Positions 20,682 through 28,985 of a stretch of DNA of 64,000 nucleotides are shown here, piece by piece. The notes below the pieces were generated by a model, which made no database searches, was not told the DNA's origin, and saw only the letters and a program-made list of their open reading frames with translations. Source of the DNA: Enoplosus armatus (lineage: Eukaryota; Chordata; Actinopteri; Centrarchiformes; Enoplosidae); assembly GCF_043641665.1 (NCBI RefSeq), contig NC_092181.1, forward strand, positions 2,857,421 through 2,921,420, in the 5' to 3' direction. Each line of letters starts with the position of its first letter. Within the stretch, counting starts at the first letter, position 1. Made by a program: the position numbers and the translations under genes.

Positions 20682-22798
20682 GTGTGTGTGTGTGCAACTT
20701 TCTCAACTGGCATATTACGCTTCTTTCTCAGTTTAAAAACTTAAACCTCACTGAACTGCTGGTGGCTCAGTGGTCAGAAACTCACGCTGCGCAGCTGCAG
20801 CCTTTGTTCAGACTATTTAGTTCTGTCTAAACATCATGTAGCTTCAGTGAAGAGCTGGAAAGAGTTAATGGAGAATATATATGAAGTCGTATCACAGTCT
20901 GACATCTTCATATGTTTTTTTTTTGATATTTGTTTATCATTTTTTGACAGCATAGCAGGATATAAACAAAAAATGAAAAACGAAAACACAAAAGGAAACA
21001 GCACATCCTGAGTAATAACAATAGCCATAATCATAATTAAATTGAATACAGAGCAGTTTTTCTCTAAAAAAGTACAAAAGTGTATATACAGTTCAAAGAA
21101 AAAACAGCAAGGTGCATCACATTGGACACAACACATTAGTCCTTAACCCTGAAAAAGTGCCAGCACAGGGTCCCAGATCAAACACACCTCCTCTATCTTC
21201 ATTATAAAATCACAGTCTCTCCAGATGTGATGTGTTTGACATTTCTCCCAACCACAAATCGTACTTGGGTTCATAGTCTATTTTCCAAACTCGCACGATT
21301 AACTTTTAATTAGATGATTTTAACATTCGTCAACTTAAAAACGTTAACCATGGGGGTTAACTCAGTCTGGCTGTTGGTCAGTTGGTCCAGACTGAATTAT
21401 TTCAACAACTATTGGATGGATGCCGTGAGATTTAATGGAGAAATCCATGGAGGCTGCCTGAGAATGAAGGCTTTTCTTCACTGGGTCAAAATGTATACTT
21501 TGGTTTATGACTAAATACCTGCAGAACCAATGACAGCTGTACTTTGTGTTTAGTGTTAATTAGCAATGTTAGCATGCAAAACACTAAACTAAGATAGTGA
21601 ACATCATACTTCACTAAACATCAGCATGTTAGCATTGCCACTGTGAGCATGTTAGCGCGCTGACATTAGCATTTAGCTCAAAGCACCACTGTGCCTGAGT
21701 ACAGCCACACAGAGTAGACTCTTTTTAAAGTCCCATGCTACAGGAGATCACTTATCATCTATTTATATTTATCAACATTTTACTGGATTTCCAAAATTGC
21801 TTCTTTTTTTAGTTTAACTGACACATCCACTCTGAAATCCCTCAACATTTCGACCTTATTTGAATCAGAGAAGCTGGTGTCGGCTGCCAAACACAGTTCT
21901 TACATTGATTTAGTGAATAATTTAAAGGATAAAGGTTTAAAAACACACATTACTTCTTTCCATGGTGTATCTGAAGACAAAGAGCTTGAAACTTGAATGA
22001 TATTGGACATTCAGATCCCTCTCAGTATGACCAGTCATTGCTCTCAGCCCTCACACGCTGGACGCTCTCCAAACAACTCTGATCTGACGGGTCACGCTGG
22101 TTCAAAGCCAGGTCAGCAAACTAATTTTTATGTGGAAAGTCATTCAAAGTATTTGAGTGTAGTTTGGCCAGTGTTTTATCCATCTGACATGGTGCGTCCT
22201 CACGTGGGCCACTCTATCTGCCTCTAATCTCTGCTGTGATTGGTTGTTTCCAGGTAATCCACCGTCCAAACCCAATAAAAAGACCATAAAGCAGCGGTTC
22301 CTCAAACTGCTCCCCTGCTGTCACTCTGGCTCCAGCCCTTCAATTAATCAAAGCAAGTGTTAGGACACACAGTCCATCATCACTCAGATTCCTCTTCATA
22401 TGAATGTAGTCACTGAGAAAATGAAACACTTTTACACATCAGCCTCTTGGTGTGTCACCCTTCCTTTATTTCCCCGCTCTTTTTGATGTGTTTCATGCAC
22501 ACTCTGGTGTATCTCAGGGAATAACTGTTTCATCTCTCTCTCCATCCCTCCGTGCAGGAAGCATATCTGATGAGGCCGAACTGTCGACGGTGTGTTACAG
22601 GCCGGAGGGGCTCGACCGGCTCGTGCAGCAGACCAGCTTCAGCAAGAAGGAGCTGCAGGTCCTCTACCGGGGGTTCAAAAACGTCAGTCAGAGATTCCAG
22701 TGGCTTTTTGATTTGTGCACTCTTTTACTCTTTTGTCTGTGAATATGGAGTATTTATACACTCTATTTTAAATTATTCATATGCATGAGAAAGCGTGC

Positions 22799-22845
<47 letters not shown>

Positions 22846-25134
22846 TCATTGACATACGTTGTTTCATCCCGGCAGGAGTGTCCCAGCGGGGTGGTGAACG
22901 AAGAGACTTTTAAAAACATCTACTCCCAGTTCTTCCCTCACGGGGGTCAGTCAGATCCTTTTCCTTCAACTCTTTTTTAAAAAAATCTTTATTTAACATT
23001 TTCTGGTGTCAGCACATTAAGAGTCCAAATATGAGCGGCTCTCTAAACCAGTACGAGCTGCGTGCAAGGCAGAGATCTTGCTTCCTCCATCTTCAGTGTG
23101 TTCATACCCAGAGACACGTAATCATGTGTCAGAGTCTGCAGTCAAACACTGCACCAGATTATATCATGCTCTCTAATTTAAGATGTGCTCGGTGGAGAAG
23201 TGATCTGCGTTAATCTTTGCTTAGACTGAAGATCTGAGGGGTCAAATAAGGGACAATACCAGTTTGAACTGAAAATGATGAAATAATTGTATATTACCAT
23301 TTGGAAACGTATGAAAAACACTTCACAAATTTAAAGTTCGTGAATGTGTAGAAAATATTTGACTACAGAAAACTGTGTGAAACTCTTAACTGTGCACACT
23401 TTAACTGCTCGACCCTGCTTTTATTCAGACATTGTTACGTACGCTTTAAGCCCATGAAAACCTGCAGGACATACGATTGCATGTCTCTGTCATGCTCGGA
23501 TTTGCTGCACTTACCTTTATTCTCGCATTCATGGGGATTTGAATGGTCACTTTATTTTCTCTTTCTTCCAGATTCAAGTATGTATGCACATTTCCTGTTT
23601 GAAGCTTTTGACACCCACAGCAACGGAGCGGTCAGCTTTGAGGTGACTTTTCCATCTGTTCACTCTCTGCTGTGTTTTTTCCTGCATCATTTCCTTCACT
23701 TCTGTGTTTTCTTCCTTTGTGCACAAAGTCAAAGCGCAAAGCCTCTTCAAAGAATGCTTCTACTTTTACTCTGTTGATTTACTGTAAAGCACTTTGTAAC
23801 TTTTATTTGTTGTTACCATGTTTTACAGTATTCCTCTTCTTTCTTTTACTTCCGTTCCTCTTGCTTTCATTTTTACCTTGTGACTCACTCCTGATGTTAC
23901 TATCACTTTCCTGATCTCGATGATGGCTCAAGGACTTTGTTATAAGTCTGTCGATCATCCTGAGAGGCCCCATCACTGATAAACTCCACTGGGCCTTTAA
24001 TCTGTACGACCTCAACAAAGACGGCTGCATCACCAGAGAGGTACCTGAACCTTCCCTCTCTCTGTGTTTGTGTCGTGTGTTGTGTTGGCAGCTCTTGGCG
24101 GCGCAAGATCTTTATTTCTTTTCCTCCCTTCTGTCTGTCCAGGAGATGACGGATATCATGCACTCCATCTACGACATGATGGGGAAGTATACTCACCCCA
24201 GTATGAAGGATAATGCTCCCAAGGAGCATGTTGACAACTTCTTCCAGGTAGAACACACAAATCATCAAACCAACACACTCCAACATCATCCAACACTAAA
24301 CTCAAAATGAGTCAAAGAGCAACAAATGTCCACACATGGATTTCCTTTTGCAATGCTTTTGTGTGGACTGTGTTCGGCCATGTTTTATATCTCACCAGAA
24401 CTACTCAGATGAAGCATTTCACATCAGTCCCTCATAATGTACTGGTACACCATGTGTTGTGCACCATCCATAATACACAATGATGGGCAGTACTACTCAT
24501 TTAACTAGAGGACAGGATTCGAATCTGCAGATGCTGTAGATAGAAAATGAAAATCTAAAACACTCTGCACCAGATTTATTTGTTTTTCTGTGTATGTTGT
24601 TTGGTCTTCTTTCAAGGTAGTTTTTGACCACAAGCAGCGCTGTGGAGCAATGTTTTCATGAGCAGGTCCCTGGTTTGTTTGTATCTCTTGCACACAAAGG
24701 GACGCACAGCCTTCCGCTGATCTTCAGTCGATGGTGTTAACGCGCCAAGAGGCGTAGCAAAGTGCCAACAAAAGGCAACGAAGACGACCGCTAGCAAGCA
24801 AACATGAATGTAAACAATTCAGGTTAACGAAACTGAATGTAAACGTAACTTTGTTGGTTTACAAGAAAACTCCACAAGGTGCCTTTAAGTTACTCTTTCA
24901 AACATCTGTTTTCCAGAAAATGGACAAGAACAATGACGGAGTGGTCACCATCGAAGAGTTCTTGGAGACATGCCAAAAGGTCTCCTGCGTCAAATGCACA
25001 TTTAATGACATGACTAACAAAAACCTCCATTGCCATCTGCAGCTTTCTCACTAGTTTAACTTTGTCCCCCTTGTCTCACTCTCCAGGACGAAAACATCAT
25101 GCAATCCATGCACATGTTTGACAATGTGATCTAA
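14097..25134 (+). CDS. kcnip2: kcnip2 (KChIP2), Kv4 channel-interacting EF-hand protein
   Basis: Neuronal calcium sensor family protein that binds the Kv4 (KCND) N-terminus, raises surface expression and slows inactivation of the A-type or transient outward current. Exon 1a, exon 2 and exons 3-9 give 253 residues, against 252 for a main human isoform; exon 1a joined directly to exon 3 gives 220, and exon 1b gives 224. Exon 2 carries LLPCC, the palmitoylated di-cysteine (C46/C47). EF-hand loops are at 136-147 ([12 protein letters not shown]), 172-183 ([12 protein letters not shown]) and 220-231 ([12 protein letters not shown]); EF1 is degenerate, as usual. Exon lengths 125, 70, 71, 108, 105 and 63 are the ones I recall for the family. 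[17 protein letters not shown] in exon 1a identifies KCNIP2 rather than KCNIP1, 3 or 4. Confidence 0.95.
14450..14481. repeat. (GT)n microsatellite
   Basis: About 15 GT units in the kcnip2 first intron. Confidence 0.93.
14851..14918 (+). repeat. fragment of the AATCGATTAAT repeat family
   Basis: Holds ttttctgacatttaatgga and the terminal block agttgcagccctaaa, also found at 55530. Confidence 0.65.
15261..15295. repeat. (CA)n microsatellite
   Basis: About 17 CA units in the kcnip2 first intron. Confidence 0.93.
15946..16460. mobile_element. palindromic MITE, near full length
   Basis: Two inverted arms are visible: ggaaacagctaacctgtctc at about 16067 and its near reverse complement ending gctagctgtttcc at about 16392. 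A gttagat arm start and a gctaagctaagctaacc block also occur. The centre holds a shorter inverted pair (ttgccgggcaacc; gactccagggagttac). No open frame for a transposase, so it is non-autonomous. Related pieces lie at 30578, 34560 and 40495. Confidence 0.75.
18380..18449. repeat. (GT)n microsatellite followed by GA
   Basis: About 35 GT units then gagagaga, in a kcnip2 intron. Confidence 0.96.
19226..19242 (-). promoter_or_regulatory. CTCF-like motif
   Basis: CTGCCCTCTAGTGGCAG; the minus strand reads CCACTAGAGGGCAG, matching the vertebrate CTCF core. It lies between the two kcnip2 first exons. Occupancy is unknown. Confidence 0.5.
19759..19800. repeat. (GGA)n microsatellite
   Basis: Eight or more GGA units then GGGA units. 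The proline-rich minus-strand frame over it is an artefact. Confidence 0.93.
20192..20276 (+). CDS. kcnip2: kcnip2 alternative first exon 1b
   Basis: Encodes [20 protein letters not shown] then WLTGALSTG, ending in phase 1 before gtatac. It resembles the human alternative N-terminus MNRCPRRCRSPLGQAARSLY-QLVTGSLS. Phase 1 fits direct joining to 22558 (GA AGC ATA). A second promoter upstream (about 19,900-20,190) is inferred; no TATA box was identified. Confidence 0.85.
20635..20695. repeat. (GT)n microsatellite
   Basis: About 30 GT units with one GC interruption, about 360 bases after kcnip2 exon 1b. Confidence 0.95.
21380..21722 (+). repeat. dispersed repeat, GCATTTAGCTCAAAGC family, copy 2
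   Basis: Matches the 11620-12262 copy over ttggatgga, gctaattagcaa-like and gctgacattagcatttagct blocks. It is shorter, lacking part of the 5' internal section, and lies in a kcnip2 intron. Confidence 0.75.
22254..22356 (+). CDS. kcnip2: kcnip2 cassette exon 2 (di-cysteine exon)
   Basis: After ttgtttccag it encodes [20 protein letters not shown] then [13 protein letters not shown]. This corresponds to human [20 protein letters not shown], which is palmitoylated and targets KChIP2 to membranes. At 103 bases it enters in phase 1 and leaves in phase 2, so it needs a shifted acceptor in the next exon (see findings). The alternative donor 2 bases downstream would create an in-frame TGA. Confidence 0.85.
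22562..22682 (+). CDS. kcnip2: kcnip2 exon 3 (start 22562 or 22558)
   Basis: Encodes [20 protein letters not shown] and continues to LYRGFKN before gtcagt. Two AGs four bases apart (after 22557 and 22561) can open it. The upstream one gives the 125-base family exon for direct joining to exons 1a or 1b; the downstream one keeps exon 2 in frame. Confidence 0.93.
22797..22841. repeat. (GT)n repeat upstream of kcnip2 exon 4
   Basis: About 20 GT units followed by TTTTT, ending 30-35 bases before the exon 4 acceptor. Confidence 0.95.
22876..22945 (+). CDS. kcnip2: kcnip2 exon 4
   Basis: Encodes [20 protein letters not shown] then PHG in the degenerate EF1 region; 70 bases. The acceptor cccggcag is preceded by a GT repeat. 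Confidence 0.95.
23572..23642 (+). CDS. kcnip2: kcnip2 exon 5
   Basis: Encodes [20 protein letters not shown] then VSFE, most of the EF2 loop; 71 bases, ending before gtgact. Confidence 0.95.
23933..24040 (+). CDS. kcnip2: kcnip2 exon 6
   Basis: Encodes [20 protein letters not shown] and the EF3 loop [11 protein letters not shown]; 108 bases, donor gtacct. Confidence 0.95.
24143..24247 (+). CDS. kcnip2: kcnip2 exon 7
   Basis: Encodes [20 protein letters not shown] through HVDNFFQ; 105 bases, 35 codons in phase 0. Confidence 0.95.
24540..24890. repeat. possible dispersed repeat next to kcnip2 exon 8
   Basis: On the minus strand it begins with ggcaccttgtggagttt, which I recall as the edge of a fish dispersed repeat. 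No second copy is seen in this window, so the call rests on memory. It ends within about 30 bases of the exon 8 acceptor. Confidence 0.35.
24917..24979 (+). CDS. kcnip2: kcnip2 exon 8
   Basis: Encodes [21 protein letters not shown], containing EF4 with all oxygen-ligand positions intact; 63 bases. Confidence 0.95.
25087..25134 (+). CDS. kcnip2: kcnip2 exon 9 and stop
   Basis: Encodes [15 protein letters not shown] and TAA. The ending FDNVI is the KChIP2 C-terminus, with MQLFDNVI as the human counterpart. Confidence 0.95.
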   Translation, partial: DENIMQSMHMFDNVI

Positions 25135-25790
25135 GGCCTGGCCGACACAGACGCGAGACTTTCCCTTCTGCCTGGAGCTCATCCACAGTCCTTCAGCCCC
25201 CAGCCAGAGTGGACGGTGTTTTCTGGGCCTAAACGGAGCGGTGCAGGGTGCAAAAGTCCTGAGGATATCTACCCCAAAACCACCTTTTCTTGTGATTTTT
25301 TTTTTTTAATTAAAAGTGTATAGGAAGGCATCACAAGGTGGATCAAATGAGCTGTGCAGACCGATTTGAACCAGCATATTTAATGCTGTAGAAAAGCAGC
25401 TTAGTAACAATAAGCATCGAGGAAACTGCCATGGCCTATTCACTCATACAAATGATGACTATTAACGTATCATATTTTCTCTATTGCATGAATGAATGTG
25501 CAGACACGAGGACGAACGTATCGCACACTTTCTATACTCACAGTTACACTACAACGAAGGACGGCTCTAATGAAGGGATGATGTTTGAAATCAAGCAATA
25601 ATCTTAAAGTAACATGTTATCAAACCTTCTCTGTCCTCCACTCACATGTATTGTACTGCTGTATATTGTGTCTGCATGATGTGTCTGTTTTGACCGCCCA
25701 TTGAAATGTTTAATCAAAGTGTTAACATATTTTCTATATGGACGTGGTAACAATGATGATGAGATTGAATAAAGCCACACTGTTGCTATG
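25135..25790 (+). other. kcnip2: kcnip2 3'UTR with AATAAA at 25768-25773
   Basis: Non-coding sequence after TAA ending at gattgaataaagcc, a good poly(A) signal about 635 bases after the stop. The cleavage site is inferred. Confidence 0.75.
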
Positions 25791-26814
25791 CAGAAGTGCA
25801 TCATTATTTGATTATTGACCAGCTGGAATATTACAGCCGCTGATGTCGCAGTCCTCCTTGACTTCTTCCTCTTGTTACAGGTTTTCCAGCCACAGGTTCA
25901 GACGCCATCTTTGCCATTTTTGGAGTTTTTTTCTTTTTCAAAATGTATGGAGCACTCCTCACAAAGGTTTTTGTTTGTGCAGGGCCACAGAGTGAAGTCT
26001 TATTTCTCAGCATGTAACAAGAGGAACCTCAGGCTGGACATCAGAGCAGCAATAGGAATGGTGGAGCTTTTTCCTTATTTGGTTCATCAATTTAAGTAAC
26101 TCAAATTTAGTAATCAATTTTCCTCAAGTAGAAGATACTAATAAGAAGAGTTTGAATAATCTGTCTTTTCAGCAAACATCTTGTCACCCGCCTGTAATGA
26201 CCTGGTTAGACACAAAAAGGAGATACAATTTGGAGGGTGAATATGGAAAACTCAGCAACCAAAAGAGGGAGAGGTGTATGTTTTTTCTCATTTAAATATC
26301 AATCAAACATCCAGCGGAGCCACAGAGGCAGTGTGGGGTACAGAAGGAGAAGAGCTTGAAGATGCTTTGAACTGAGGAGAAAAAAAAGAAACATCAATTT
26401 GACTTTAAGACAGAGCAGAATCACTAGAAAATAGATCTAACAAATCACAACATTTGTGAGTGAGTGAGTGAGAGGAAGAGATAAAAGAAGCAGCTTGAGA
26501 CACATCTGAACACTGGAAAAGAATCTGCCCAGTTTAAGCTACAGCACTGTGAAGAACAAGGGCACAAAAACACCTCATCTTTCTAGAAGAGAGATGTCTG
26601 TAGAGGTGGAAGATACTGGGCTTCAGTAGAGTCAGAAACTGATCTGAAGGAAGTACCAGGACAAGCAAACAGCAGCTGCAGTAGATGAACTGTCCACTCA
26701 CCTCCAAAAAATAAGCAAAAACTTTCAAGCGGCTTCAGACTGAACATGAACTTGATGGAAAACAGGTCATCAATCTCTGATTTTTTGACTCAATAAAAAC
26801 AGACGCCATAATAC
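25791..26814. other. kcnip2-jup tail-to-tail spacer
   Basis: About 1 kb between the two inferred poly(A) sites. No coding similarity; a 94-codon frame at 25815 has no recognisable relative. A plus-strand AATAAA lies at about 26794 and could serve as a distal kcnip2 signal. Confidence 0.5.
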
Positions 26815-26827
26815 GTTTAATATATCC

Positions 26828-26839
26828 TTTATTTTTATT
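26828..26839 (-). terminator. jup: jup poly(A) signals (two AATAAA, minus strand)
   Basis: Two adjacent TTTATT on the plus strand (26828-26833 and 26834-26839) read AATAAA on the minus strand, about 2 kb after the jup stop. Inferred as the end of the jup transcript. Confidence 0.6.
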
Positions 26840-27605
26840 ACACAAAATTTCAGTAAAAACTCTTATGAAGTAGAAAGACAAATTTCCCCGTCAGTAGTTT
26901 GCTCCATCTGTAGGGCCGTCCCCGACTATACTATCTCTTGTGTTGTCTAATGAACCAGTTGAACTGTTGAACATCTGTAAAACCACATGGTTGTTCTCCC
27001 GCACATTATTACCGTCACATACGATCTCTTCTCTCAGTTCAGTTTGTGATGAAAGACGTCTTGGTTAGGATTCTGTTAATGCCGGATGACGCGAACCTTT
27101 CCCGGTGAATAACTTATAAAAAGGTGAGAAACAATTCCTAAAAAACAAAACAACCGTCTTGGTCATCGACACTCCAAAACGTAATCCACATGTCAGGTCA
27201 TTACATAAGGGGGTGGGGGGCCCTACGTTGCCCTCTCTCTGTCAGAGACCTCCACATCTCCTCGTCTGTTCGCTCCTACTGATTTAGAAAGAACGAGCCT
27301 GTGTTAACTGACTCTTAACTGTTGTCGGGTGACAGCGGGAGAAAGTTGACAGTATATAGTGTCAAAACTACAGAATAGACAGCAGTGTCTGTTACAAAGG
27401 CGTTAAGAAAGAAACAGAGCGGTGAGCAGGTGCACCGTGCACGTTGAGCCACCTCTGGCAGTGTTTTCAACTATTACTCTCTTTTTTTTCTTTTTCTTAA
27501 AAAAAAAAACCAAACAAAAAAAAAAAAAAAAAAAAAAACGAAGCTACATGATTATCTTCACAAAATAAAATCTCTTTGGCATAGAATACCCACCCAAAAG
27601 CGTAA

Positions 27606-27638
27606 ACACACATACACACACACGCTCACATGCGCACG

Positions 27639-27669
<31 letters not shown>
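27606..27669. repeat. alternating CA/CG tract
   Basis: Alternating purine-pyrimidine run with several CG dinucleotides, a possible Z-DNA former, inside the inferred jup 3'UTR. Confidence 0.85.
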
Positions 27670-28854
27670 TCTTTAAAAGGTTATCTAACAGAAACCTACA
27701 AGCATCGTCACTGTCAGAATTATAAATCAGCAAAAGTATGCTATAAAACAAAGTTGAGCCCTGTTAAGATTATGAGTCCCGTACTCAGTGATAATTGCAT
27801 ATATTACATCAGGCTGAGAGCAGAGGGAATAATCTCTACTGACGACTATATTCTCTTCGTCTTTGTCCCATTATGTCCCATATCAGCTCCTCTGCTGCCT
27901 TTCTTTCTCCTCTGGGTCTGTAAGAAGAGGAAAAAGTGTCATGATGAGAAAAAAAAAAAAGACCCCACAGAGCTGATTTCACAATATTTCTGCAGGATCA
28001 CAAACTTTCAACTCTGCTTCTCACAGCTCAGCTCAGGTTATTAAGTTGTCGAAAAGAAAAGTTCGAACTGTTTATTTTTAACTTTCATTTCACAAGAGAA
28101 TGTTTTTTGTTTGTTTTTGTCTGAGCTCTTCTCACTGGGCAGGAAAAAGGTGATGCCGCATACGTCACTTCACCGATCAGGACAACAGTGGAAGAAGCAT
28201 TCCAGATCTGCATTGCTTTTGAATGGCATCAACATATATGATGAGACAAACATTTCTCTTGGCTTCCTATTAAGGTCAAAAGAAGTTCATTTTTTTCATT
28301 TCCATGTATGTGGATAACTCCTGGCCTTTAGTCTTAAAAGATATCATTCGATACGATGACGATAAAAGTGACAAATCTCTAGAACATGTTGTCAATTTAC
28401 TTCTTCTATTGTGAAACGTCTTAATTCACAGTTCCCAACCTTCTTTCCATCTTTTATTGATTGAATGGAGCTCATTTCTTTTTTTTTAATATAATAACAT
28501 ATTTGAAGATAAAAATATTATTTTTTTGTTTTGCTTTATTATCTGCACATCTATTCTTATACATGTATTTATAAAATATATATATTTATTTATTTATATA
28601 TTCATGCCTTTCATCTCATTCATATAGTTTCATCTATTCTTATATTTTGTTTTATAAATACTTTTATATTGTACTGTTGAAAATGTTATCAGCCCTCCTC
28701 TTGTATCTTGTATCATGTACTTTGTGTGTACAAATATGTGATTTGAAAAAAACTTTGGCCTCTTATTTAGTGATCAATATTTAAATGTTATCGAGAAAAC
28801 TTTTCAGGGGATTTTGATTGGCTGAGGTAACGTCTGCATGTACTGACCTTTAAG

Positions 28855-28985
28855 TCAGTAATCGATGTTTTGTCTCTCGTAGACCATGCTGCCTGCGTAA
28901 TCGTCATGCATCATATTTCCGTCCATGCCATCCAGGGGCATGTCAGTTGCAAACCCTCCGTAGCCTTGGTAACCAGCATCCAGCT
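28855..28985 (-). CDS. jup: jup last coding exon, residues 685-727
   Basis: Encodes [20 protein letters not shown], then [17 protein letters not shown] and a final RQNIDY before TGA at 28857-28855. The pattern resembles the human tail (MDMDGDYPIDTYSDG) only loosely. Confidence 0.9.

Larger units (their letters stand above)
14170..22253 (+). other. kcnip2 introns between first exons and exon 2
   Basis: Apart from exon 1b this 8-kb stretch is non-coding. It carries GT/CA arrays (14450-14481, 15261-15295, 18380-18449, 20635-20695), a GGA array at 19759-19800, a CTCF-like site at 19226, a near full-length palindromic MITE at about 15946-16460, and repeat copies at 14851-14918 and 21380-21722. 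Bases 20,870-21,300 are AT-rich and unassigned. Confidence 0.55.
26815..28854 (-). other. jup: jup 3'UTR (inferred)
   Basis: About 2 kb of non-coding DNA between the jup stop and the paired poly(A) signals. It contains an A-rich tract at 27499-27538 (poly-U in the RNA), a CA/CG purine-pyrimidine run at 27606-27669 (UG-rich in the RNA) and an AT-rich stretch around 28490-28660. Extent is inferred from the poly(A) signals alone. Confidence 0.5.

Noticed and set aside
20757..20800. tRNA-like A-box text (gtggctcagtggtcagaa) as a tRNA gene or SINE head
   Set aside because: No B box, cloverleaf or tail nearby; at most a fragment.
24068..24310. 80-codon plus-strand frame across kcnip2 exon 7 as one gene
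   Set aside because: Only 24143-24247 is coding; the rest is intron read through the splice sites.
25815..26099. 94-codon frame downstream of kcnip2 as a separate gene
   Set aside because: No recognisable homology, and it lies in a 3' spacer between two poly(A) signals.
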